In this document: piece after piece, positions 25,882 through 34,823 of the stretch
Layout: each line of letters begins with the position of its first letter
How positions within the stretch are numbered: the first letter of the stretch is position 1
NCBI GenBank assembly: GCA_938045545.1
Contig: CALIBN010000006.1
Coordinates: forward strand, 1 to 64,000
Length of the DNA: 64,000 nucleotides
Reading direction: 5' to 3'
DNA from: an uncultured archaeon
GTDB taxonomy: Archaea; Thermoproteota; EX4484-205; JAAOZP01
Position numbers and translations under genes: made by a program
Notes under the pieces: generated by a model
What the model saw: the letters and a program-made list of their open reading frames with translations, nothing else
What the model was told of the DNA's origin: nothing
Database searches by the model: none

Positions 25882-28041
25882 ATGGTAGACTGGTGGAGGA
25901 AGCGCTTCATATGGCTTACCTGGGGGGATTACGGAGACTTTAGCCAGGAGAATATTGAGAGGGTTGTGGAGGAAGCTTCTCGAAGAAACTGCAACCTTCT
26001 GGAGGTGGTCTCCTACAAGGGGGATATCAACAGGGAGTTCGCCCTTTACGATAGTAAGGTGCTGCCTAAATGGGACGGGGCGGGTGGTAGAGACCTGCTC
26101 CGTGAACAAGTTGAGGCTGCACACCGGAAAGGTCTTAGGACGAGAACATACTTGAATGTTCACTATTACGGTGACGAGTTTTACTCTAAGCATAGGGATT
26201 GGGCTCAGGTTAAGTCAGACGGGAAGCGATTGACACTCTGTACGGCCACGGTTTCTCGATGTGCGTGAACACGCCGTACAGGGATAGAATGTTCAAACTG
26301 ATTCTAGAGATCGCTGAAAGAGGCGTAGACGTGATCTTCCTAGACGGGCCTGCTTACTATCCCGGCGCGTGCTACTGCAAGCATTGCAGAAGCATGGTTT
26401 CCCGATTCCAGCCAGAGAGGATTGGAGCGACCCCGCGTGGAGGAGGTTCGTGATCTTCAGGTATGATTCTATCGCAAGGTTTCTGAAGGACGGGCAGAGA
26501 AAGCTTAGAGAGAAAGGGTTTGAAACCCTTCTTTACAGTAATAACAGCGGCCAAGTGTGGTCCTCATGGAGCTTCGCGCTGAGCGCTGAAGACTCGTATG
26601 AGGGTCAGAGCATCATAGGGATGAGAGCTACCAGTACTACACGCTGCCAAACAGTGTTCCAATCTGGTTTCAGGGTTGGACAACCAAGCTGGCTAACTCT
26701 ATTAAGAGGGAGAAGCCTTTCTGCCTGTTCCTAGCGGCGTCGCATCAGCCGTGGTTTAGGCAGAGGATGCCTGACGTCAAATACTTGTTGGGCAAGGTTC
26801 AGGGGTTGGCGAACGGTGCTGACATGTTTGAAGACCACGGTTTTGCCAGGGAGGCGATTGAAGAGGGTAAGAGGTTTTTCGACACGGCGAGGAGGTATGA
26901 GAGTTATTACCAGGAGGCGGAGTCTGATGCTAGAGTAGCGCTAGTCTGGTCTAGGAGAACAGGCGACTTCTTCTTCGAGGTTCCTCCTCAAGCAGGCGCT
27001 GAGGAGGCTCAGGCAAGGGTTGAGATGGAGAAGCCTGCTACAATAGGGGTTCAGGCAGGTGATTTTCTCAAGGCGCAGAGAATAGCTGCATGGAAGTTTG
27101 AAAGCGAGAAGAAAACCGTTGAAGAGGCAAGGGGCTTCTACGAGGCGCTGCTTCGCCTCCATGTTCCTTTCGACCTGATAAGCGATTTAAACGTTAACAG
27201 CGAGGATTTGAAAAAGTACAGCCTGGTTATTCTGCCTAACGCGGCATGCATGAGCAATAGGCAGGTTGAGGCAGTCCGGTCTTTCGAGTCTGGGGGCGGG
27301 CTGGTCGCAACCTACAAGACCTCCATGTTTGACGAGACGGGTTGTCTTAGGGATCACCCGGCTCTCTCCGACGTCTTCGGAGTCTCAGTAGGGGGAAGGG
27401 TTATGGGGCCTTTAAGATGGGACTACATGGTTATCAAGAAGGATCACGCGCTGGTTGCGGGCGTACCCAAGTTTAAGACGACTCCTGAAGGCTTTAGAAT
27501 ACTTCCAAGCCCGGAATTCGTTATTCAAACCACTGTCTCCCGAGGATTACCGGTCTGCCTACAGCTGGAGCCTGCTCCAGCCAGATATGGGGATCTTACT
27601 CCTGAGACAGGTTTTCCAACGATCGTAGCGTCAGAGTTTGGAAGAGGCAGGGCTGTCTACTTCCCATGCACGTTTGCAGGACAATACTGGAATAACGGGT
27701 TTCTCGATTATCTTAAGATAATTGGAAACTCGGTTGAATGGGCCGGTTGGAGCGTGCGCGACCTTGAGACTGATGCTCCTGAGACTGTTGAAATAACTGT
27801 TTTCAGAGGGAGGAACTATCGTATGCTTCACCTGGTGAATTTTACCTATGCGCTCAGAAGGCCTTTCAACAGGGTTTTCCCGGTGGAGAATATTTCCTTC
27901 AAGATAAGGTCTGTGGAGGAGCCTAGAACAGTTAAGGCGCTTACTCTCGAAAAACCCCTCGAATGGTCCTTTGGGGAAGGGTTTTTACGATTCGTATTGC
28001 CGAAGCTTGGGCTCTATGAAGCGTTGCTGATTGAATACTGA
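25882..28041 (+). pseudogene. Glycoside hydrolase-like protein with beta-galactosidase-type architecture, broken by three frameshifts
   Basis: Four consecutive reading frames together give about 715 residues. They start at 25882 (MVDWWRKRFIWLTWGDYGDF), shift near 26225-26235, again near 26395-26410, and again near 26620-26640. The last part is open to 28041. The N-terminal TIM-barrel region includes DVIFLDGPAYYPGACYCKHC, typical of hypothetical glycosyl hydrolase 6. The C-terminal part (YSLVILPNAACM, FESGGGLVATY) matches the beta-galactosidase trimerisation-type domain, which resembles glutamine amidotransferases. Residues are conserved across every break, so decay is recent or the breaks are sequence errors. 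Confidence 0.8.
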
Positions 28042-28095
28042 GCAGGCTCATGCTGATTGCGATAACCGGATATCAGCCTATTGACGGTTACTTTT

Positions 28096-28877
28096 TTATT
28101 CGCCTCGTGCAGGCTGCTGACGCTTTTTAAAAATTAAGCCGCACATCCTCCATTTCGAGGATTTTGGCAACCAGCCTCGCCAAAACTCTTTGTAAACAAG
28201 TTTCCAACCATGACTCTTAATAACGCTTTCTGTGAAAGACGGGGTCATGCCCCAGATCCAGTGGCTCGTATCCATTACACTGGCGTCTGAAAAATTAGCC
28301 CAGTAATCTGTTTCCTCAGCCCATTCTTCTCTAAAAGGGATCAGGCTGTAAGCCTTTGAGCCTGAAAGCAGGACTAGGCTGTTGCGGAAAGGCATGGTTT
28401 TCTCAGGCAGTATAGGCTGCGAAACCAGGAAGAACCTGCTTGTTTTCGACAGCATCAGGTTCAGGGTTTGCATTAAATCCGTCTGGTGCAATGGAACATC
28501 GTATGCTAACGCGAGGTCGTAGGATGCGTCTAGGGTGGACATGAACTCCTCGTCTGAAAAATCACCCTTCTAAAGTCTATACCGTTCCTTACGCGAGGAT
28601 TCCGCATCCAGTTTTCTGACACGTACTTGTCAACCATTGTTACTCGAGCTATTCTAAACCTTTCGCGCAAACCCTGGAGTACAGGCCGTCCACCTCCCAC
28701 ATGCCCCCGAAGTCGATTACGCTCTCAACCGGTAGACACTTCTCTATCGGGAGATCTTGCGCAGAATAGTGTCCAAGTCTTTCTCCCAGTCTATAGTCTT
28801 ATAGTCCGCCCTGTCGATCAGCCCGGGTGGAAGAAGCCGATTAAGCGTTGGCGAGCGCATGGTCCTGGCCTGTTCAT
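28096..28877 (-). pseudogene. Class I SAM-dependent methyltransferase, broken by frameshifts
   Basis: A likely ATG at 28877, with a CTTTAAAG TATA element at 28901-28908, opens MDEQARTMRSPTLNRLLPPG. The frame is lost near 28745. The next frame holds the SAM motif VIDFGGMWEVDGLYS. A third frame has RVTMVDKYVSENWM. The last open part (28542 to 28096) contains the methyltransferase C-terminal strands and ends near IFKKRQQPARGE. At least three shifts are needed, so this is a decayed gene. It is convergent with the broken glycoside hydrolase. Confidence 0.75.
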
Positions 28878-28949
28878 CCATAAGATGCGGGGAACCGAGG
28901 CTTTAAAGCTTATTAGAAGGGATGTTTAAAACTAGTTGAAAACAGTGGC

Positions 28950-30083
28950 TTGAGAGCCTGGCTCTGCATGGTTAAGACGGATCCTCACGATCATCACCTA
29001 TATAGGATTAGGCTTGGCGAGCTGAGGGAGCTGAGTATTGCAGCCGGCTACAGCGTTGCCGGTTCTACGATACAGGTTAGCCCAAAGGAGAATGTTGCAT
29101 TCATGCTTGGGAGAGGCAAGCTGGAGGAGGTGAAGCAGCAGGCTGCTGAAAACAGTGTTGAAAGCGTAATCTTCTACAACGTGTTGACCAGTAAGCAAAA
29201 GTATAATCTTGAAAAGACACTGGGCTTGGAAGTGCTGGACAGGTATGACTTGACGCTCAAGATTTTCGAGATTTCATCTTCAGATAGGCTTTCCAAGCTT
29301 CAGATAAGGCTTGCCAGGCTTTTGAAGGAAATACCATACAGGAAGCTGTTGGCATCCATAAGGTTTAAGACTGGGAGGGAGCACCCGGGCCCCAGGAGCC
29401 TGGGAGAGTATGCTTACCACGAGACTGTTGCAAGCCTTTTGAAAAGGAGGTCGATGATTCAGGCGGAGATTGAGAAGAGGAGGCTTGAAAAGCTTTCCCA
29501 GCTTAAAAGAAGGAGGGAGATGGGCGTGCCTACGGTTTGCATAACCGGCTACTATAATGCTGGGAAAACAACGCTCTTCAACTCTCTCACAAACCTCAGT
29601 AAACCTGTCAGCCCAAGACCGTTCACAACGCTAACCAGCAAGTACTACCTGCTCCCCCACAGGAAGCTTGAAATTTTCCTGGTTGACACGATAGGGTTTG
29701 TTTTAGACCTGGATCCCAGGCTGATCGCATCCTTCAGCCTAACGCTTGACGACATAAGGCTCTCAGACCTTGTAATTCTCACCGTGGATGTAAGCGATCC
29801 TTCAGACCTTCTGCTCCTAAGGATTAAGACTTGCCTGGACGTCCTTAAAAGCCTGAGTGTTGAGGATAAGAGGCTACTGGTTGTTTTCAACAAGTGTGAC
29901 CTTGCAGCGGGCAGCGAAGAGGTAAAGTTGAAGATTGACCGCGCGTACCCTATTATCCACAACCTGCCTTACTGCCTGGTTTCCGCAAGGCTGCGTGAAG
30001 GCTTGGATGAGCTCATGAATCTAGTAGCATCCCTGCTCGACAATATTGCGGAGCCCGTTTTACAGAGAAACATATTCAACTAG
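28950..30083 (+). CDS. hflX: HflX-family GTPase
   Basis: Ribosome-associated GTPase of 377 residues. The N-terminal HflX domain (about 1-185) includes NVAFMLGRGKLEEV and ends in a charged helical linker. The G domain follows with G1 GYYNAGKTTLFN, the switch FTTLTSKYYLL, G3 DTIGF and G4 NKCD. The usual VGYTNAGKS loop is altered to ITGYYNAGKTT. TTG 28950 preserves the first beta strand (RAWLCMVKTD) and is 25 bases after a GTTTAAAAC TATA box; ATG 28968 is an alternative. It overlaps the 3' end of the convergent ATPase by four bases. Confidence 0.93.
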   Translation: MRAWLCMVKTDPHDHHLYRIRLGELRELSIAAGYSVAGSTIQVSPKENVAFMLGRGKLEEVKQQAAENSVESVIFYNVLTSKQKYNLEKTLGLEVLDRYDLTLKIFEISSSDRLSKLQIRLARLLKEIPYRKLLASIRFKTGREHPGPRSLGEYAYHETVASLLKRRSMIQAEIEKRRLEKLSQLKRRREMGVPTVCITGYYNAGKTTLFNSLTNLSKPVSPRPFTTLTSKYYLLPHRKLEIFLVDTIGFVLDLDPRLIASFSLTLDDIRLSDLVILTVDVSDPSDLLLLRIKTCLDVLKSLSVEDKRLLVVFNKCDLAAGSEEVKLKIDRAYPIIHNLPYCLVSARLREGLDELMNLVASLLDNIAEPVLQRNIFN

Positions 30084-32278
30084 CCTTTCAACAGCTCTTT
30101 CAGCCTCTCGTTTAACTGCATTAAATCCTCCTCTAATTCGCTGCTAAGCGTTAGATACGCTTCCTCAGTGATCCCGCCGGATTCCCTCAAGTGTTGCAGT
30201 CTCTTAAGTTTCCTCATTATCGCTCCTCTTCTCCCCCTAATCTTCTTAACCTGGATGAGCACTTCGGGCGAGGGGCCTCCAAACCTGTGTCTCCTGAAGA
30301 ACGGCTTCTTAACCAGCTCCAGCAGGATGAAGTATGAAACTAGGATTATTGCGACTATAGCTAGGAGATAGGCTGAGGGTGCTGTAAATTTGAAGGCTTC
30401 GCCGACAGGAGAATAGACTATGAAGATCACCGCTAGGAAGACTATTTCAGTCGTACCGACCAGCCAGCCGCTCGGCTTAGAGCGGTAGAAAGGCAGGTGG
30501 GTCCTTATTGAAAAAGTCACGAACATTTCTGAAAGCACTGATTCTAGAAACCATCCTGTTCTGAAAAGCATCTGGAAGATTTCTGAGTTCAGATCGTAGT
30601 GGAGTTGCAGGAGTATTCTGAGCGCCTGCATCGTTAGAAGGTCGAACATTGTGCTTATTAGGCCGAAGAACATCATTGCTTCTGAAAGGAACCTTATGTT
30701 CCATCTTTTCGGCGACTTTAAATACTCTTTGTCAACATTATCCGTTGAAATCATCAGAAGTGGGGCGTCTGAAAGGAGGTTTAGGAGAAGAACCTGTGTC
30801 GGGAGGAGTGGGATAAAGGGGAGGAGAACGGATGCGAAAGCTACGGTAAGCATGTTTCCAAAGTTCGCGCTCAACGTGTTCAGAACATACTTTATGGTGT
30901 TGCCGAATATTCTCCTTCCCTCGATTACACCGTTCGCTATCACGCCGAGCCTTTTTTGAAGCAGGATGATGTCGGCGGCATCCTTAGCCACGTCCACAGC
31001 AGTATCGACCGATATGCCTACGTCTGAAACCCTTAGCGCAGGTGCGTCGTTCACCCCGTCCCCCAGAAATCCAACCACGTGGCCGTTTTCTCTCAGCGCC
31101 TTTATTATCTCAACCTTCTGTTCAGGCGTGACGCGTGCGAAAACATTATGTTTTTCAACAACCTCTTTCAACTGTTCCCCGTCCATCCCCTCAAGCTCGC
31201 TTCCAGTAATCACCCTTCCCCCCTCTATTGGGAGTCCCACCGACCTGCAGACTTCTGCAGTGACATTCGGATCGTCGCCGCTTACAATCTTAAGGTTGAT
31301 CCTCAGTCTCCTGAACGCGGTCATCGCCTTGATAGCGTCTTTCTTCGGAGGGTCCAGAAACGTTATGAAACCCATGAAAGTTAAGCCGTTTTCATCCTCC
31401 GGGGAAAACTTCTTACCGGATTCCACTTCTTCCTCAGAAAGCTCCTTTACCCCTATGCCTATAACCCTGTAGCCGGACCTACTCCAGCTTGAGCATATTT
31501 CTTTAAGATTCTCCTCCAGGCTTGAAATCGGCTCGTTAGACTCAGAAACATGCACGTCTTTACACGCCGAAATAACCGACTCAGGCGCCCCCTTGCAGAC
31601 TAAAAGGTATTTCCCATCCTTCTCAACCACCACGCTCATCCTCCTTCTTGAAAAGTCGAATGGAATTAGCTGTATCCGCTTATACGCCGCAACCCTGCCG
31701 TGTCCAAACTTTCTAAGAACATAGTTGTAGATCGCTGAATCTATGGGGTTTCCTACTGCTTTCCCTCTTTGAACCGTGACGTCGCACGCTACTGCTGCAA
31801 GCTCGACGACTGTTTCAGAAGGCCTGTTGTCGACAGTAAAATAGTTTTCAACAGTAATCACGTTCTCGGTTAGGGTACCTGTTTTGTCAGTACATAAAAC
31901 ATCCATATTGCCGATGTCCTCGATGGATTCCAGCCTCTTCACTATGACCTTCTTCCTAGCCATTTTTAGAGAACCCATTGAAAGGCTTACTGTTATTACG
32001 AATGGAAGCGCCTCAGGGGTTATTCCCACTGCAAGAGCCAGCGCGAAAAGCAAAGAGTCTATCAACGGCCTCTGGAGGAGTGCGTTCGCTGCGAAGACGA
32101 ATCCCGTCATCACCGCGACTATTTCCACCAGGAACCTGCTGAACCTTGAAATGCTTCTGGAGAATTCTGTTTCGCCCGTTTCCTCAGCAAGGTATTTCAC
32201 AGCCCTTCCGAAGAATGTCTGCTTCCCAGTTGAGACGACTATACCTGTTGCTGCGCCGGAGATAACGCTGGTGCCCAT
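30080..32278 (-). CDS. mgtA: MgtA-like P-type ATPase, C-terminal part (frameshifted from its N-terminal part)
   Basis: Most of a P3B-type magnesium/cation transport ATPase. It has the phosphorylation motif DKTGTLT, nucleotide-domain PFDFSRRRMSVV, the hinge GDGVNDAPALR, and C-terminal helices NTLSANFGNMLTVAF and LLLNLLSDAPLL with DNVD as in MgtA. A 60-residue charged tail after the last helix (LRESGGITEEAYLTLSSELE) resembles a SHOCT-like helical module, which is unusual. The N-terminal part is in the next frame (32239-32856). The join falls at a run of six T near 32334-32339, so an assembly error is plausible. Confidence 0.88.
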   Translation of the reverse strand: MGTSVISGAATGIVVSTGKQTFFGRAVKYLAEETGETEFSRSISRFSRFLVEIVAVMTGFVFAANALLQRPLIDSLLFALALAVGITPEALPFVITVSLSMGSLKMARKKVIVKRLESIEDIGNMDVLCTDKTGTLTENVITVENYFTVDNRPSETVVELAAVACDVTVQRGKAVGNPIDSAIYNYVLRKFGHGRVAAYKRIQLIPFDFSRRRMSVVVEKDGKYLLVCKGAPESVISACKDVHVSESNEPISSLEENLKEICSSWSRSGYRVIGIGVKELSEEEVESGKKFSPEDENGLTFMGFITFLDPPKKDAIKAMTAFRRLRINLKIVSGDDPNVTAEVCRSVGLPIEGGRVITGSELEGMDGEQLKEVVEKHNVFARVTPEQKVEIIKALRENGHVVGFLGDGVNDAPALRVSDVGISVDTAVDVAKDAADIILLQKRLGVIANGVIEGRRIFGNTIKYVLNTLSANFGNMLTVAFASVLLPFIPLLPTQVLLLNLLSDAPLLMISTDNVDKEYLKSPKRWNIRFLSEAMMFFGLISTMFDLLTMQALRILLQLHYDLNSEIFQMLFRTGWFLESVLSEMFVTFSIRTHLPFYRSKPSGWLVGTTEIVFLAVIFIVYSPVGEAFKFTAPSAYLLAIVAIILVSYFILLELVKKPFFRRHRFGGPSPEVLIQVKKIRGRRGAIMRKLKRLQHLRESGGITEEAYLTLSSELEEDLMQLNERLKELLKG

Positions 32279-32856
32279 GAAGACAAAGTTGGAAAGCTCT
32301 TGGGGAACGGGTTTAGCCTTAATCGGGTTGAAGTTTTTTCAACAGGCAATGACTCTCCTGTTAAAGTCGACTCGTTTGTAGTGAAGTTTTCACACGATAT
32401 TAGTCTTATGTCCGCCGGAACTATGTCGCCGACTGTAAGCTCTACAATATCCCCTGGTACGAGTTGAGACGAATCTATCACCATTTTCTTACCGTCTCTT
32501 ACAACCTTTACGCTATACCTGACGTATCTCCTTAATTTTTCAAGGGCTTTTCCAGATCTTCTTTCCAATACGAATCCGATTAGAGAGTTTACAATTACTA
32601 TGATGAGGATTATAATGGCGTCCGTCAGCTCCCCTGCGAACGCTGCGATGAGGGTTGCGAAAATCAATATGTAGACTAGGGGGCTTCTAAACTGGGAGAT
32701 GAATAGAAAAAGGGAGGATAATCTTTTACTGGTAGCAGCCTCGTTTAAACCGTACTCCCTAAGTCTACGGTCCGCCTCATCCCTACTGAGCCCTTGGGGA
32801 GTGGTCTTTAACTCTTCGAAAACCTGTTCAGGGGGGAGCTCCCATATGTTTCTCAT
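32239..32856 (-). CDS. mgtA: MgtA-like P-type ATPase, N-terminal part
   Basis: Residues 1 to about 180 hold the cation-ATPase N-terminal domain (GLSRDEADRRLREYGLNE). The first membrane helices and the actuator domain follow, the latter with VPGDIVELTVGDIVPADIR and the dephosphorylation motif TGES. After EKTSTRL the frame turns non-family, and the correct continuation (SNFVFMGTSVISGAATGIVV) lies in the frame of the next feature. CTATATAGG at 32881-32889, about 28 bases upstream of the ATG, is a good TATA box. Whole protein about 920 residues if joined. Confidence 0.88.
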   Translation of the reverse strand: MRNIWELPPEQVFEELKTTPQGLSRDEADRRLREYGLNEAATSKRLSSLFLFISQFRSPLVYILIFATLIAAFAGELTDAIIILIIVIVNSLIGFVLERRSGKALEKLRRYVRYSVKVVRDGKKMVIDSSQLVPGDIVELTVGDIVPADIRLISCENFTTNESTLTGESLPVEKTSTRLRLNPFPKSFPTLSSWAPALSPAQQQV

Positions 32857-33005
32857 ATTCCCCGTTAGCCTTAGAACGACCTATATAGGTTTTGTAACCG
32901 TCTTCCAGCGTGCGCTCTCTGCAACAACTTTATAAAGCATCGACCTGTTTCCTATGCATCACGCTGGCTTGAGGTTTGAAAAGCTCTTAGGCAGGAAACG
33001 AGGGG

Positions 33006-33689
33006 ATGTTTTTGAGAGTTAAGATTGCCGCTTCAATACTGTCCGCGGATTTCGCTAGGCTGGCTGAGGGCGTAAAGCAGGCGGAGTCAGCCGGAGTGGA
33101 TCTGCTTCACATAGACGTTATGGATGCGCATTTCGTGCCAAACATGACGATAGGACCGCCTGTAGTGAAATGCATCCGGAAGGAGACGAGGCTCCCCTTG
33201 GAGGCTCACCTTATGGTGGATAAGCCAGAATGGTTTATCAACGAGATGGCTAAGGCAGGAGTTGATATCATAACCATACACGTCGAGTCCACTCGCAGAC
33301 CTTTGAGCCTTATAAGGAGAATCAGAGAGCTCGGGGTCAAGCCGGGGGTTTCGCTAAACCCTGGCACTAAGGTTGGTAAAATCACGAGGCTGCTTGACAG
33401 CGTGAGCATCGTCCTTGTTATGACCGTCAACCCAGGCTTCGGCGCTCAACGATTCATGCCCGAAACGCTTCCAAAGATCACCGCGGTAAGGAGAAGCCTT
33501 TTTTCGAAGAGCCTGAGCAATGTGGATGTTGCTGTCGATGGGGGTGTGAACGTTGATACTGCGCCATTAGCTGTTAAAGCAGGTGCGACGATGCTTGTAG
33601 CCGGCTCCGCAATATACGGGTCTAACAATGTTGCAAAGGCGGTTAAAGATTTGAGAAAGAGTGTTGAGGGAGTACGCTGGGAGCCTTGA
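33006..33689 (+). CDS. rpe: Ribulose-phosphate 3-epimerase
   Basis: Interconverts D-ribulose-5-phosphate and D-xylulose-5-phosphate. TIM barrel of 227 residues with the family blocks VKIAASILSADFARL, HIDVMDAHFVPNMTIG (metal ligands H and D), EAHLMVDKP, VMTVNPGFGAQ and VDGGVNVDTA. ATG 33006 or TTG 33012 could start. It overlaps the next gene by four bases (TTGA), an unexpected partner for this enzyme. The family is not universal in archaea, many of which use the ribulose-monophosphate route. Confidence 0.95.
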   Translation: MFLRVKIAASILSADFARLAEGVKQAESAGVDLLHIDVMDAHFVPNMTIGPPVVKCIRKETRLPLEAHLMVDKPEWFINEMAKAGVDIITIHVESTRRPLSLIRRIRELGVKPGVSLNPGTKVGKITRLLDSVSIVLVMTVNPGFGAQRFMPETLPKITAVRRSLFSKSLSNVDVAVDGGVNVDTAPLAVKAGATMLVAGSAIYGSNNVAKAVKDLRKSVEGVRWEP

Positions 33690-34810
33690 GGCCTGCAATA
33701 TTTTACGACAGCATGACTTGCGATGAGGCAGGGATAAAACTGGCCGCTCAGGAAAAGGGAATAGTGCTTGAGACCGTAAATTTTCCAGTGACGGTAAACA
33801 TGCTTGGAGGCGTTGGAGAATACTCTCCGGTTATAAACAGGTGTCAATCTAAAGCGAGAAGGGAGAGAGCATCGTTCCTGCTGGAGGAGGAAGGGTGTAG
33901 AGTGATAAATGCCTTTGAAGTTGAAACCGTCTGCAACAATAAAACGTTCACTATCGCGAAGTTCATTAGAAACGGAGTTAAAACCGTTAAGACTGCATAC
34001 GTTCCTTTCGCCGTCGAAAAAGAAGGGGAGAAACCCGTATACAGGGTTGAAGACATCAGTAAAGTAGTTGAAAGAATAGAGTTTTCATTCGACTACCCGT
34101 TGGTTGTTAAGCCTGAAAGAGGCAGCCGGGGGAGGAACGTCATGCTGATTGAGGAGAGGAAGCAGCTTGAAAGCGTGCTTAAAAGATGGGTTAGAAGCCT
34201 AGACAGTCCTTCAGGCCTGCTGGTGCAGAGTCTCGTGAACAAGGCTTTCGACTTAAGGATAGTAGTGGTTTCTTACGATGGGGTTAATCATGTCTGTATA
34301 GCGTCTCTGGCAAGAGTCCCTTCCTCGAGAGAGGCTTTTGCAACGAACACTGCCATGGGTGCCGTGCCCGTAGGCGTGAGTATTCCTGGAAGGATTTGGA
34401 ACGAGGCTGTCAAGGCTGCCGCGGCCGTTTCAAAGAAAATAGGTGTACTTGGGGTTGACGCAATACCTGAGGCGGATAATGAAGCTGTCGAAAAAGTTGT
34501 CGAATACGCTAATATCCTTGCACCCGTTCATGAGCGGGTTAAAAGGCTTAAGGAGTATTTTTCCAGAAGCGTCAGGCTCCCGCCGGAGAAGTTTCTAGAG
34601 GCCAGGGGGAAGATGGATGAAGCTTTCAAAGAAATGTTTAGAACGCCGGAGTACGTCAAGCTTAGAAGCTTTCTGGAAGAGGTTTTGGACGATGCGGATG
34701 TCTACTTCATAGAGGTTAATTCTCGCCCAGACTTCTACATTAACACTAGGAACTGTACGGGGGTGGATGTTTCAGAAGCATACGTAGAATGCTTAGAGGC
34801 GATGCTTTGA
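33686..34810 (+). CDS. RimK/LysX-like ATP-grasp ligase
   Basis: A 374-residue ATP-grasp protein. The central domain has FDYPLVVKPERGSRGRNV (glycine-rich ATP loop), LLVQSLVN, DLRIVVV and the late motif YFIEVNSRPDFYIN for metal and ATP binding. This family makes amide bonds, as in glutamylation (RimK), lysine biosynthesis (LysX) or F420 tailing (CofF). An insert of about 80 residues lies between the two halves of the ATP-grasp, so the substrate is probably not the usual one. The TTG start overlaps rpe, giving a two-gene operon. Confidence 0.8.
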   Translation: MRPAIFYDSMTCDEAGIKLAAQEKGIVLETVNFPVTVNMLGGVGEYSPVINRCQSKARRERASFLLEEEGCRVINAFEVETVCNNKTFTIAKFIRNGVKTVKTAYVPFAVEKEGEKPVYRVEDISKVVERIEFSFDYPLVVKPERGSRGRNVMLIEERKQLESVLKRWVRSLDSPSGLLVQSLVNKAFDLRIVVVSYDGVNHVCIASLARVPSSREAFATNTAMGAVPVGVSIPGRIWNEAVKAAAAVSKKIGVLGVDAIPEADNEAVEKVVEYANILAPVHERVKRLKEYFSRSVRLPPEKFLEARGKMDEAFKEMFRTPEYVKLRSFLEEVLDDADVYFIEVNSRPDFYINTRNCTGVDVSEAYVECLEAML

Positions 34811-34823
34811 ATTTTTCGACTAG

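Noticed and set aside
32954-33022. 22-codon frame starting MHHAGLRFEK just before rpe
   Set aside because: It overlaps the rpe start, lies only about 20 bases from the TATA box, and shows no family; more likely leader sequence.
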